64,000 bases of DNA from Desulfosudis oleivorans (GTDB taxonomy: Bacteria > Desulfobacterota > Desulfobacteria > Desulfobacterales > SURF-7): the NCBI GenBank assembly GCA_020723325.1, contig DYJD01000027.1, positions 35,678-99,677 of the forward strand. Direction: 5' to 3'. Position numbers and translations under genes: made by a program. Below, one piece after another: positions 23,355-32,262 of this stretch (its first letter is position 1; every line of letters starts with the position of its first letter). The notes below the pieces were generated by a model. It ran no database searches. It saw only the letters and a list, made by a program, of their open reading frames with translations, and had not been told where the DNA came from.

Positions 23355-25621
23355 AAATCCGCATCCTTGTATTTTTCCATGATCAATACAATTTCATCCT
23401 GGACGGCAAAAAAAGCGTCCACAACTTTCGGATCAAAATGGGTTCCTCGGCCTTCCTGGATAATGGTGAGAGCCGCCTCCAGTGCAAAGGCTTTTTTATA
23501 TGGCCGTTTGGAAGTCAGGGCGTCAAAGACGTCGGCGATGGCGATAATACGCCCGGCCGGCGGGATTTCTTCCCCTTGAAGCCCCTTGGGATAGCCTGTA
23601 CCGTCCCAGCGCTCGTGATGAGTGAGCGCGATGACCTCGGCCAGCTTCATGAATTCTCCGCGGGAACCTCCGAGAATTTTCCCTCCCAGGATGGTGTGTT
23701 GTTTCATGGTTTCCCATTCTAGGGGATCAAGCTTGCCGGGCTTCAGCAGAATATCATCCGGAACGGCGATTTTTCCCACATCGTGCATGGGCGCCGCATA
23801 CAGAATGGCTTCCACCATTTTTTTTCCCAGCCCCATTTGGTTGGCTATGGCGGCTGCGTAATGGCTCATGCGCTGCAGATGGGCGCCGGTGTCCTCATCC
23901 CGATATTCGGCGGCTAAAAGGAGCCGGTGAATGGTTTCCAGCGATACCTCTTTGATTTCATTGATGTAGGCTTCTGTCTCCCATTCAAAGGCCATGCGGC
24001 GGGCCAGTGTGCAAAGCAATTTTATATCCTCTTCATGGATTTCCAATTCACTGGTATCCAGCATGGCCACGATACCCAATACCACTCCGCCGCTTGATAG
24101 AACGGGCACTCCCACATAACTGAGGATGGAATGCTCGCGCAGGAAAGGGTCCGCAGGAAAGGCTTCCGCGGCCCGGGAATGTCGGCAAATGTTCTGGTTT
24201 TGACTGATTTCGGTACAGGGCGGTGCATTTGCGGGGAGGTTTATTCCATGCATAATGCCGCCTTGCTTGAAAAAAGAGACGATGGTTCTCGAACTGTCCC
24301 GAATCCTTTCCACAGTGGCCATACGGTGGCTCGTTACGGAAACAATAAACGCCACGACTTTATCGGCAATGTTGTTGGGATCTTTTGTGATGTGGACCCC
24401 CAAATCATAAAGTCCGGTTAAACGGTTGGTTTTTCCCTTCAGGGCATGCACCATGGTGTTAAAGCCCGAGCCCAGAATTTGTAACTCATCCCGACTGGTT
24501 ATGTGCACGTTGGTTTCCAGATCACCACGGGAAACCCTTCTTATCGCCGAATGAAGCCGGTGAATGGAATCGAGAATGCGGCGTGCGAATAGGACGGAAA
24601 AGCTCCAGGTCATGCACAGAATCCCGAGGATCACATAGCCGAGAAAATTTTTAAACTGGCGCAAGGGGGCTTCCACCACTCGCCTGAGCGTATCAAAACC
24701 GATAGCCAGGGAAAGAGTGGGGGATAGTCGGAGGGTGGTGTAGAAAATTTCCCTTTCCCCGGAGAAAAGGACGCCTTCCTGGCCGGACAAAATTTCGGTG
24801 ACCAGTTCCGGATATTCTGATTTAAGATTTGTTTTGGCTATGGGAAGAGGGGTATTGCCGGTTTCCGGTAACTGATCCTGGGAAAGACTCAGGAAAGCGC
24901 CTTTTGCGTCGGCAATGAAAAATCTGCCTGCATCCTTGATCTGAAAAACGTCAAACCGTTTTTTAACATCCAGGAAACCCTGGGCTCGGACATCCGCCAC
25001 GATCAAACCCCGCTTTCTTCCGACTGAATCAGAGAGGGCTGCGGCGTAACGGAAAACAGGGGGCTGTTGCGGATCAAGGTCCTGCTGAATGAGAGATATA
25101 TCCACTATATTCTCACTCATTTCCATGAATTTCATGAAATACGGTTGAAGAAAGGCGTTTTCAAGTTCGCCTTCGGGAACAACACGGATATTTTCGTTGT
25201 CATGATCCACCCGGACGAGTTCCATTCCGGTTGCGTCGATAAGACTAATCCGAATATAATGGTTTTTGATAAGCATTTCATTCCGGAAAATGGTTTCCAA
25301 CTGCTGCTTCCATTGCTGAAAAGTGATTTTATCAACAGGATCGATGAGTCCGTTGTTATTTCTAGAACGGAAAATTCCTGAAACCGGCGGCAAGCGCAGC
25401 AATAATCGGAAACCCTCTTCCATATGGTTCATATGCACCTGAATGAGTTGCTTGATTTTATACAAGGACCCCATGTATTCGAATTCCATCATTTCGTGCA
25501 CATGATGCCTGGCGGTGATATAGGCAAAACTTCCTATGGCTCCGGCGCAAGAAAGGCTCACAACCAGAACCAGGAGGGCGACTTTATACTTGAGTTTGAA
25601 TATTTTTTTTGCCGCTTGCAT
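23351..25621 (-). CDS. Sensor HD-GYP phosphodiesterase (Cache-HAMP-GAF-HD-GYP)
   Basis: A 756-residue membrane protein. An N-terminal membrane helix (about 13-35), a periplasmic Cache-like region to about 330, and a second helix (FLGYVILGILCMTWSFSVLF) are followed by HAMP, a GAF-like region and an HD-GYP domain. The HD-GYP motifs are HDVGKIAVPDDILLKPGKL, HHERWDGTGYPKGLQGEEIP, DVFDALTSKRPYKKA and GTHFDP. HD-GYP enzymes hydrolyse cyclic-di-GMP, so this protein should convert a periplasmic signal into lower c-di-GMP. It overlaps the kinase gene by four bases, downstream on the same strand. All catalytic motifs appear intact. Confidence 0.92.
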   Translation of the reverse strand: MQAAKKIFKLKYKVALLVLVVSLSCAGAIGSFAYITARHHVHEMMEFEYMGSLYKIKQLIQVHMNHMEEGFRLLLRLPPVSGIFRSRNNNGLIDPVDKITFQQWKQQLETIFRNEMLIKNHYIRISLIDATGMELVRVDHDNENIRVVPEGELENAFLQPYFMKFMEMSENIVDISLIQQDLDPQQPPVFRYAAALSDSVGRKRGLIVADVRAQGFLDVKKRFDVFQIKDAGRFFIADAKGAFLSLSQDQLPETGNTPLPIAKTNLKSEYPELVTEILSGQEGVLFSGEREIFYTTLRLSPTLSLAIGFDTLRRVVEAPLRQFKNFLGYVILGILCMTWSFSVLFARRILDSIHRLHSAIRRVSRGDLETNVHITSRDELQILGSGFNTMVHALKGKTNRLTGLYDLGVHITKDPNNIADKVVAFIVSVTSHRMATVERIRDSSRTIVSFFKQGGIMHGINLPANAPPCTEISQNQNICRHSRAAEAFPADPFLREHSILSYVGVPVLSSGGVVLGIVAMLDTSELEIHEEDIKLLCTLARRMAFEWETEAYINEIKEVSLETIHRLLLAAEYRDEDTGAHLQRMSHYAAAIANQMGLGKKMVEAILYAAPMHDVGKIAVPDDILLKPGKLDPLEWETMKQHTILGGKILGGSRGEFMKLAEVIALTHHERWDGTGYPKGLQGEEIPPAGRIIAIADVFDALTSKRPYKKAFALEAALTIIQEGRGTHFDPKVVDAFFAVQDEIVLIMEKYKDADL

Positions 25622-25703
25622 TGTTCAGCTCACTGATTGACTCGGGAGCGGATTATAAATTTTATCAGAAAACGATGGGCCGGCTTGAATCAGAGCACTT
25701 GCC

Positions 25704-26525
25704 TTAAAACCAGCGCACGAAACCAAAGGAAGCGCCGACGTCCGCCGAGGCGTCGCTCAACCCGAACGATAAGGCGGCCTGTACGGCGTAGTCCTTATTC
25801 AGCATATAAAACCCGCTGAGGTAAATATCCTGGGCCGTATCCGCGCCCGACACATAGGCGCCTTTGTTCTCATAGAAAACCGCTATTTCGCCGGCATTGA
25901 ACGCCCGTGAGAGGCCGAGGGCATATACCGGCACATCGTTGTACTTCTGGAGCGCGCTGTCGCCGTTGATGATGTATCCGCCCTGGCCCATTAGGGCAAA
26001 GGAACCAAAGGCCTTTTTCAGCAGGATGAAACCGCCGAAATCCGCTTCGCCGGTTCCCAGGCCCTTGTTTTTGTCGGCGGTCGGCAGTTTGACAGCCAGC
26101 CCGCCGCTCAGCGTGAACCCGGCCATATCCTCGGTGATAATTTTATGGCTGCCGCGGATCAGGACGTCGCCGAGACCGGTTTCCGATTCACTGCCCTGGG
26201 TTCCGCTGCTTTGGGCCGACAGGAGGGAAGTCGAGACAGCGGCCTCATAATTCCGGGCCGCATAGCCGACAGCCGGCGTCAGATAAAAAAGGCGGTAGTT
26301 CGTATCGGTGCCGAAATCCCCGCCACGGTAGCCGAGGGTTGTGGAAAAATAAGCGCGGCCGCTTCCGGCTCCGGCAAGGGAAGTCCACATCAAACAACAA
26401 AGGAACACGGCCGTTCCGATCAGTTTTCCACGCGATTTCATGGAGTGTTTACGTGATTGGACGGGCGGATTGCGGAATAAATTTGTCTGTGTTCCGGTCG
26501 TGATTGCTATGGCTGGATTTTTCAT
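25704..26525 (-). CDS. Predicted outer-membrane beta-barrel protein
   Basis: A 273-residue secreted protein. The ATG at 26525 has GAAGGAG upstream; a later ATG (26441) would give a shorter, more usual signal peptide (MKSRGKLIGTAVFLCCLMWT, then cleavage after LAGA). The mature part is a series of alternating strands rich in Gly and aromatics, ending with Phe (SADVGASFGFVRWF), the C-terminal aromatic expected for BAM-assembled barrels. The closest style is transporter/MetA-pathway-type barrels. Substrate unknown. It stands between the signalling genes and the metal-associated small proteins. Confidence 0.7.
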   Translation of the reverse strand: MKNPAIAITTGTQTNLFRNPPVQSRKHSMKSRGKLIGTAVFLCCLMWTSLAGAGSGRAYFSTTLGYRGGDFGTDTNYRLFYLTPAVGYAARNYEAAVSTSLLSAQSSGTQGSESETGLGDVLIRGSHKIITEDMAGFTLSGGLAVKLPTADKNKGLGTGEADFGGFILLKKAFGSFALMGQGGYIINGDSALQKYNDVPVYALGLSRAFNAGEIAVFYENKGAYVSGADTAQDIYLSGFYMLNKDYAVQAALSFGLSDASADVGASFGFVRWF

Positions 26526-26537
26526 TTTGCTCCTTCG

Positions 26538-26616
26538 GGCCTCGATCATCGTTTCAGCCGTATCGCGGCTGGAAGCCGCTCCTACCAAGCAGTGATGGCC
26601 GAAATGATGACCATGG
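26538..26616. repeat. REP-like palindromic element, copy b
   Basis: It has the same GATCATCGTTTC...GCGGCTGGAAGCCGC...GAAATGATGACC layout as the other copies. It lies directly upstream of the beta-barrel gene, so longer open frames of that gene would read into it. Confidence 0.75.
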
Positions 26617-26633
26617 CCCTCCTTTGATGTTGG

Positions 26634-26692
26634 GTCTTGATCATCGTTTCGGCCGGGCAGAAAAATCCGAAACCGAAAGAATGATCAAGACC
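26634..26692. repeat. REP-like palindromic element, copy c (deleted)
   Basis: It begins GTCTTGATCATCGTTTCGGCC and ends with its complement GAATGATCAAGACC but lacks the inner GCGGCTGGAAGCCGC hairpin. It is only 18 bases from copy b, forming a BIME-like pair. Confidence 0.7.
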
Positions 26693-26698
26693 GTTCTT

Positions 26699-27175
26699 TC
26701 AATTCATCGAGTGAACACCCTGCATCAAACTGTTCATTTCATCCATGCGTTTCTGCATTTGCGCGGTTGTCGCGGAATCCATATGGCCCTGGGCCATCTG
26801 CTTGGACATATCCTGCATGTTTTCAGAAATGCCTTTCATTACCTCGGACATCCGCTGCATGTCCGCCTGGGTCATTTGACCCTGCATCATCTGCTGCATG
26901 GCGCCGTTCATTTGCTGCATCATGTTCATCATGCCCTGCATCATTTCATGGTTCATGCCGTGGGACATCATCTGGGAGCCGGTCATTTGACCGCCCATAA
27001 TATGCCCGCCGCCGGAACCGGAATGCGAATCATGATCCATGCCGGACATCCCGCCGGTATCGGTGCCTGATTTAGAACTACCGCCCGTGCCGGACATGCC
27101 GCCGCCCATGCCTGCCAGGGCCGTCGAAGCCGACAACAGGAACGCCAGAATGATCATCATCGTAAATTTTTTCAT
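26699..27175 (-). CDS. Secreted methionine-rich protein, paralogue 1
   Basis: A 158-residue protein with a clean signal peptide (MKKFTMMIILAFLLSASTAL, then AGM). The mature part has Gly/Ser/His-rich repeats, then a strikingly Met/Gln-rich helical region (for example MMQGMMNMMQQMNGAMQQMM). Met- and His-rich periplasmic proteins commonly bind Cu(I)/Ag(I), which fits the Cus-type operon 6 kb away. The ATG at 27175 follows GGAGAG; the longer frame to 27229 lacks a signal peptide start. The neighbour at 27264 is a close paralogue and 31903 a more distant one. Metal binding is inferred from composition only. Confidence 0.75.
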   Translation of the reverse strand: MKKFTMMIILAFLLSASTALAGMGGGMSGTGGSSKSGTDTGGMSGMDHDSHSGSGGGHIMGGQMTGSQMMSHGMNHEMMQGMMNMMQQMNGAMQQMMQGQMTQADMQRMSEVMKGISENMQDMSKQMAQGHMDSATTAQMQKRMDEMNSLMQGVHSMN

Positions 27176-27263
27176 GTTTCTCTCCTTTCGCAGTTTGGAG
27201 GGGAATGCTGCAACTCTGTAATCCAGCATGGTAGCCGTACGCGGGTGAATCCAGTAATACCGA

Positions 27264-27713
27264 TCAGTTCTTTTTTGTCTTGATTCCCTGCATCTTTCGA
27301 TTTATTTCATCCATGCGCTTCTGCATTTGCGCGGTTGTCGCGGAATCCATACGGCCCTGAGCCATCTGCTTGGACATGTCCTGCATGTTTTCGGACATGT
27401 CTTTCATCACCTCGGACATCTGCTGCATGTCCGCCTGGGTCATTTGACCCTGCATCATCTGCTGCATGGCGCCGCTCATCTGCTGCATCATGTTCATCAT
27501 GCCCTGCATCATCTGGGTATTCATGTTTTGGGACATCATCTGGGAGCCGGTCATTTGACCGCTCCCCATGTGACCGCTGCCTTGACCGGTGCCCGAAGTT
27601 CCGCCCATGTCGCCCGTCCCCGAGCCTGAGCTGCCGCCCATGCCCATTCCCGCTAGGGCTGTCGAAGCCGTCAAGATGAATCCCAAGGCAACCATCAATG
27701 TAATTCTTTTCAT
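27264..27713 (-). CDS. Secreted methionine-rich protein, paralogue 2
   Basis: A 149-residue paralogue of the adjacent gene, with signal peptide MKRITLMVALGFILTASTAL, a Gly/Ser-rich linker and nearly the same Met/Gln-rich helix (QMMQGMMNMMQQMSGAMQQM) ending in a charged helix (ATTAQMQKRMDEINRKMQG). GGAGG precedes the ATG. The high identity of the C-terminal halves shows recent tandem duplication. A periplasmic metal-binding or chaperone-like role is proposed from composition and context. Confidence 0.75.
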   Translation of the reverse strand: MKRITLMVALGFILTASTALAGMGMGGSSGSGTGDMGGTSGTGQGSGHMGSGQMTGSQMMSQNMNTQMMQGMMNMMQQMSGAMQQMMQGQMTQADMQQMSEVMKDMSENMQDMSKQMAQGRMDSATTAQMQKRMDEINRKMQGIKTKKN

Positions 27714-27864
27714 TTTGTCCTCCTTAAAGATTGTTTATTGTTCGAAACCATCTCTTAAAATATGGCGCGGTATGTCCGTTTTTCAGGAAGTGTGAATTTT
27801 TTGCGCGCATGGCTCATGCGTTTATATCAATCCCACATTACACTTCTCACATCTCACTTCTCAC

Positions 27865-28461
27865 TTACTCCCGCTGAATCCACATCTCCCACAGGGCGCG
27901 CAGCGCCACGAAAGCGAAAATTCCACCAAACAGGCTTCCCGCGGGCGCATGCAACCAGAAGAACAGCGGTGATACATAGTTTTTAAGCCACACCGCGGCA
28001 ATATCCGTCAAAACGCCCGCAAACGGCAGGGCCACCAATAGGTTTCGAACACGCGCAGGCAGACTGAGCATGCAAGCGATGGCGCCCATGAAGAAAAAGA
28101 TCATGTTCATGCCGAAAATATGGATATGGGTCCATTTCAAGAGCCAGACAAATTGCTCGGTCTTGTGGAAGGGTGGCTTTGCCTGGGGTTGAGCCGGGGC
28201 GACCGGCGCATCGAACAGATCGCCATGAGCGCCCGCCATATGCATCCCTTTATGCATAGCCGGTGAATCCGGCCCAGGCGTTGCGGCGGGCGCCTGGCCG
28301 GCCGTTGATTTCACTTTCTCGAAGGTGGGAATAATATCATGGACGATGATTTGTCCCATGGCGCCCACCATGGCCAGGGATAATGTAACAATGACCGCCG
28401 TGATCAAAACCTTTACGGGCGGTGCTAAATCGGCCAATCTTGGCGTTTGCAATATGTTCAT
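27865..28461 (-). CDS. Integral membrane protein of unknown function
   Basis: A 198-residue protein with about four membrane helices: VLITAVIVTLSLAMVGAMG, then WTHIHIFGMNMIFFFMGAIA, LLVALPFAGVLTDIAAVWL and GSLFGGIFAFVALRALWEMW. A periplasmic loop rich in His and Met (HKGMHMAGAHG) follows the first helix. Histidines near membrane helices (HIHIFGMN) suggest a metal or haem site, as in oxidase-like subunits, but no family is recognised. It lies among secreted Met-rich proteins, so a metal- or redox-linked role is possible. Confidence 0.65.
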   Translation of the reverse strand: MNILQTPRLADLAPPVKVLITAVIVTLSLAMVGAMGQIIVHDIIPTFEKVKSTAGQAPAATPGPDSPAMHKGMHMAGAHGDLFDAPVAPAQPQAKPPFHKTEQFVWLLKWTHIHIFGMNMIFFFMGAIACMLSLPARVRNLLVALPFAGVLTDIAAVWLKNYVSPLFFWLHAPAGSLFGGIFAFVALRALWEMWIQRE

Positions 28462-28593
28462 ATTCTTCGTGCCCTTCGTGGTGAAAAAATATCATCCCGC
28501 GTTGTAAAATATGCCGTGGTTGCCATGAAATTCCCTTTGCGCATAGGCTTGTAGGGGCGAAAAATTTTTCGTCCCTACGTTCACGATTCCGTC

Positions 28594-28947
28594 TTATTCA
28601 CCGCTGAAATTGGAACCGGTATATTTTCCTGCTTGTGAAAAAAAGATATTGACGGTTTTAGGGGAACCTTCGCGGCGGTGAAAGGAAACCGTGAATTCAT
28701 TCCCCGCCTTTGCCTGCTGCACGGAAATTTCCACCTTGACCAGTCCCGTCTCCCAATTCGGATCCAGTTTTCCGTTTGCTAGAAGCTTGTCATAAAGTAC
28801 GGTGGCTTCCTGCAGCACTTTAAATGCGGTGGCCGATTCTTCTTGATGCTTTCCGCCGTGCCCCACGGCGCTGGAATTCCAAAACAAGGTGATACAGGCA
28901 AATACGATACACCCAAATAATTTTTGATTTTGAAAAATATTGATCAT
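28594..28947 (-). CDS. Small periplasmic protein (DUF6488-like)
   Basis: A 117-residue protein with a signal peptide ending near NSSAVGHG and a mature domain of about 90 residues (ATVLYDKLLANGKLDPNWET, then KAGNEFTVSFHRREGS and the end GKYTGSNFSGE). The order of blocks recalls the small DUF6488 family of periplasmic proteins often found beside heavy-metal efflux genes. GGCGCC rather than a strong ribosome site precedes the ATG. The function of the family is not established. Confidence 0.6.
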   Translation of the reverse strand: MINIFQNQKLFGCIVFACITLFWNSSAVGHGGKHQEESATAFKVLQEATVLYDKLLANGKLDPNWETGLVKVEISVQQAKAGNEFTVSFHRREGSPKTVNIFFSQAGKYTGSNFSGE

Positions 28948-28970
28948 AAGGCGCCTCCTGATGAATTACG

Positions 28971-29049
28971 GTCTTGGTCATCTTTTCGGCTTTATCGCGG
29001 CTGGAAGCAGCTCCCACAATGGAGGGTGGCCGAAACAATGATCAAAGCC
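28971..29049. repeat. REP-like palindromic element, copy d
   Basis: The same ~80-base palindrome: outer GTCTTGGTCATCTTTTCGGC with GGCCGAAACAATGATCAAAGC and inner TCGCGGCTGGAAGCAGC. It lies between two genes on the minus strand. Confidence 0.75.
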
Positions 29050-29053
29050 TGAA

Positions 29054-30895
29054 TTACTGCTCGACTTTGACAATCACTAAAGTAATGTCGTCCTCTTGTT
29101 CACGGGGGCATCGGAAATCGTTCAACTCCTGGATGACGATATCGATAATTTCCCGGGCTGATCTATACGCGGCAGCGCGGATCAGGGATAGAAAAGCCGT
29201 TTTCCCAAACAGCCGGCCCTGGGGATTCCGGGTTTCCCAGATACCATCAGTGCCGATGATGAGGACTTGTCCGGGCCGTATTTCCCGGCTGTTCTGCTCG
29301 TATGCCGCATTTTCCATGGTCCCCAAAGGCAGGCCTTTCCCAATCAGCTCGGTAAAAGTATCGGTACCGGGATCAAAGAGAATCGCAGGGTCATGACCGG
29401 CCCGAATATATTGAATCTTTTTTTGATTAATATCGATTTCAAGATAAAAAAGAGTCACAAAGCGGCCGGAATCCTCCACGTCCTTGACCAGTTGATTGTT
29501 CACATCCGCCACGATGCGGCTCGGAGCGTCATGACCGGATGCACGCTGGCGCAGGATAGCGCGAACAGTGGCCATTAACAGGGCCGAGGGAATGCCGTGA
29601 CCGGATACATCGCCCACGGCCACACTGATTTTTGTATTGTTGGGTGCCGGGTGATGGAAAAAATCGTAATAATCCCCTCCGGTTTCATCACAATAGCGGC
29701 TGATGCCGGCGATGTCCAGACCTTGAACTATAGGATTGGACTTGGGCAGAAGATTTTGTTGCACATCCATGGCAAGTCCCAGGGCGTGTTTCATGCGCAG
29801 CCGTTCCTCCAATTGCAGTGCCATGGAGTTGAAGTTCTGGATCAATTCGCCGACTTCATCACGGGTTTTTGCCGCAAGGGGCGGGTAGTCATCGCCCTTG
29901 GCCAATTTTCTTGCCGCTTCGGTTACATTTTTAATGGCCGACACGGTGCGGCCCGTCACCAGGCGGATCAGCAGAAGAATAAAGAAAATGAAACTCGCGC
30001 CGGTTATGGCGTAAAACCAGCGAAAACGGATGATGGGAGCCAGGATTTCTTCCGACGGCGCGAACATGACGAGACTCCAGGGAGCTTCCCGTAAACGATA
30101 AAAACCGCTGACTTCTCCGGCCGGATATTCCTTGCCGATCACTGTGCCCTGAATGTTTGCGCGCATGGCCTTCAGGGTATCCAATTCCAAGGCATCGCCG
30201 GTTTCTCCGAGCATCTTTCTTTTATCAAAGGTTGTGCCGGCCAAGGCCAAGATACGGCCGTCATCGTCCACGATAAAGGCTTTGTTGCTTTGCCACCAGC
30301 CTGTCCCGGCCACGGCGGCCATTAGGTAGTCAAATCGCAATACCACATCTATACGGCCGATGACGCGTTTTTGTTCATCCGTAAAGTCGGAAACGATTGA
30401 AACAGTCTGGTCCTTGATTTGTGGATCATAGTGAGGCGGCATGATTGCGATCATGCCATTATGATGATTCATACCATGTCCTTCTCCGGTTTTGCCATGT
30501 GCGGGATGTCCTTCCGCTTCCGGCCCGGATCCGCTCAGAAAGGATTGTTGATTGGAATCCAAACCGGTTTCCCCCGTCTGGCGGACGCGCACGACCCCTT
30601 CCATCTTTTCGAGCTGTTGAATGATGCTTGCGCGAAAATGATCCGCGTGTGGAAGGCCGGCGACTTCATGAACCATTTGTAACCAGTCCTTGGGGTGACT
30701 GATGCGCATATCGATCTGGTGCGCGGCGCGCTCGAGTTTCAACAGGGCGGCTTCACCCCACTGATCCAGCAAGCTGTCCCGGGCGTAAATAAAGCCGATC
30801 AAACCCATGCTGAACAGCAGCATCGCAACAGGCAACAGCATGAAAAGTGCAAAACGCTGTTGAAGTGATTTGGGTCTCAGCATCGGTTTATTCAT
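29054..30895 (-). CDS. Membrane sensor PP2C/SpoIIE-type serine phosphatase
   Basis: A 613-residue protein. A first membrane helix (FALFMLLPVAMLLFSMGLIG), a periplasmic Cache-type sensor (about 40-300) with a Gly/His-rich insert (HPAHGKTGEGHGMNHHNG), and a second helix (ITGASFIFFILLLIRLV) are followed by HAMP and a SpoIIE/RsbU phosphatase domain. The phosphatase motifs are GGDYYDFF, VAVGDVSGHGIPSALLMATV, RAGHDPAILFDP, GLPLGT and IGTDGIWE. Such enzymes dephosphorylate STAS-domain anti-anti-sigma factors. A STAS gene lies at 54055 beside a second phosphatase. The His-rich insert may sense metal. ATG 30895 is chosen over GTG 30901. Confidence 0.88.
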   Translation of the reverse strand: MNKPMLRPKSLQQRFALFMLLPVAMLLFSMGLIGFIYARDSLLDQWGEAALLKLERAAHQIDMRISHPKDWLQMVHEVAGLPHADHFRASIIQQLEKMEGVVRVRQTGETGLDSNQQSFLSGSGPEAEGHPAHGKTGEGHGMNHHNGMIAIMPPHYDPQIKDQTVSIVSDFTDEQKRVIGRIDVVLRFDYLMAAVAGTGWWQSNKAFIVDDDGRILALAGTTFDKRKMLGETGDALELDTLKAMRANIQGTVIGKEYPAGEVSGFYRLREAPWSLVMFAPSEEILAPIIRFRWFYAITGASFIFFILLLIRLVTGRTVSAIKNVTEAARKLAKGDDYPPLAAKTRDEVGELIQNFNSMALQLEERLRMKHALGLAMDVQQNLLPKSNPIVQGLDIAGISRYCDETGGDYYDFFHHPAPNNTKISVAVGDVSGHGIPSALLMATVRAILRQRASGHDAPSRIVADVNNQLVKDVEDSGRFVTLFYLEIDINQKKIQYIRAGHDPAILFDPGTDTFTELIGKGLPLGTMENAAYEQNSREIRPGQVLIIGTDGIWETRNPQGRLFGKTAFLSLIRAAAYRSAREIIDIVIQELNDFRCPREQEDDITLVIVKVEQ

Positions 30896-30919
30896 TATCA
30901 CCGGTAAAATGCAGGGCCG

Positions 30920-31387
30920 TTAAGCATGGTTGTACCAGAATTTGAAAAAACGATCCTGATCATCCATTGTAATTGAGCAGATAATGCCGTATTTGCCTTT
31001 TTCCACAAAGGCGAATTCGGTCACAAACAGGCCCTTATAATTTCTCAACGGTAAGACCGCTTCTTTCCCGGATGGATTGATGATTTTCATTTCGCCCTGG
31101 ATTTTCATGATCTGCCGGTTCGTATCAACCATAAAAAATTTTACCATGACATGATGCTTGACGTCGCCTATCGGCAGAAGTCCCATACTAATAAGTGGCA
31201 TGACTTCGAACTCCGCGCGAATGCCGTCAACCACCAACGCGTGTTTGAAGGTTTTTGTTTCGTCCTGTTGAGCAGAGTCAGTAGTCGTTGATGTCGAGCC
31301 GTGGCCCTCATGCCCTTGCATCGAAAAGCAGGCGGAACTCCATATAAGAGTAAAGATGATTGAAAGCAGTGTAATCCTCTTCTCCAT
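30920..31387 (-). CDS. Small periplasmic protein of metal-resistance locus
   Basis: A 155-residue protein with a signal peptide (MEKRITLLSIIFTLIWSSAC) and a His-rich mature N-terminus (FSMQGHEGHGS). The remainder looks like a beta-sandwich (HHVMVKFFMVDTNRQIMKIQ, then EFAFVEKGKYGIICSITMD). It is related in layout to the protein at 41048 at the end of the Cus-type operon: His-rich N-terminus and an Ig-like domain of about 100 residues. It is followed at 25 bases by the SpoIIE phosphatase gene. A periplasmic metal-binding role is inferred. Confidence 0.65.
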   Translation of the reverse strand: MEKRITLLSIIFTLIWSSACFSMQGHEGHGSTSTTTDSAQQDETKTFKHALVVDGIRAEFEVMPLISMGLLPIGDVKHHVMVKFFMVDTNRQIMKIQGEMKIINPSGKEAVLPLRNYKGLFVTEFAFVEKGKYGIICSITMDDQDRFFKFWYNHA

Positions 31388-31902
31388 TTTTGCTCCTTAT
31401 GCCTGCGGGCTTATTCAAAAGATTCCAATGACTGTGTATAGCAACGGAGATGCCAACTTGTTATTTTTCCGGCGTATCAACTTTCAGCGGACGGTATTTC
31501 TCATATAACAAAGATATTATCTAAAAGCGACCGATGCGGATCGGAATGTGTTTTCATAATCGTCGGAAGTGGACACAAACGATTTCGCTGGTTTGAGACC
31601 TTAAGTGCGTAAAAAATACGCAGGTTAAATTATTTAAGATTAGCTGACAGACGATAAGAAAATGAAGCTTTTGTTCCGAATTATTTCACTATACTACCAT
31701 ATCGGCGCCATGATGTCTATTTAAAAAATGGGCCTTGATTATCGTTTCGGCCGTATCGCGACTGGAAGCCGCTGCCACAATGGAGACCGGCCGAAGCAAT
31801 GAGCATGGCCGAAAAAAGTATCCCTCTTGCTTATTGTGATTGTTTCACCTGTTGACAAAGACAAGAGGGATACCCGTATTCCTTCATCCCTTTGATGCCG
31901 AT
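31388..31902. other. Gene-free stretch
   Basis: No credible gene is seen. The only recognisable structure is the REP-like element at 31731-31810. The DNA upstream of the 31387 start is moderately AT-rich, but I see no convincing promoter. Confidence 0.5.
31731..31810. repeat. REP-like palindromic element, copy e
   Basis: GGCCTTGATTATCGTTTCGG at the left and CCGAAGCAATGAGCATGGCC at the right, around GCGACTGGAAGCCGC. It belongs to the same family as copies a-d. Confidence 0.75.
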
Positions 31903-32262
31903 TCAATGTCCATGCGTGTCGTTATGGTTGTCATCGTTGGCGGGGACGTCGGTCGGTGGAGTCGTCTGATCGGTTGGTTGCTGTTGTTGTTGGTTGTGAT
32001 GAGAAGTCATATTGCTCATATTATTCTGCATATCCTGTGAGTTCATCATCTGGTCTCCGGTCATGCCCTGCATATGGTTACCCATCATGTGCTGGGCACT
32101 GTTACCCGTTGTGGTTTGGGTAGTGTCACCCGTCATCATCCCCCCGGAGCTTCCTCCCATCATGCCGCCGCCGCCGGTGCCGGAGCCCATACCCATTCCC
32201 GCCAGCGCCGTTGAAGCCGTCAACATAATCGATAAAGCGATCGCCATTTGTATTCTTTTCAT
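31903..32262 (-). CDS. Secreted Met/His-rich protein, paralogue 3
   Basis: A 119-residue protein with signal peptide MKRIQMAIALSIMLTASTAL, followed by AGMGMG as in the paralogues at 26699 and 27264. Its mature part is Gly/Met-rich, with repeated QHMMGNHMQGMTGDQMM-like segments, and ends in a Gln/Pro/His-rich tail (NDDNHNDTHGH). The shared signal peptide and leader show common ancestry, while the C-terminal helix has diverged completely. Cu/Ag binding is inferred from composition. Confidence 0.7.
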   Translation of the reverse strand: MKRIQMAIALSIMLTASTALAGMGMGSGTGGGGMMGGSSGGMMTGDTTQTTTGNSAQHMMGNHMQGMTGDQMMNSQDMQNNMSNMTSHHNQQQQQPTDQTTPPTDVPANDDNHNDTHGH

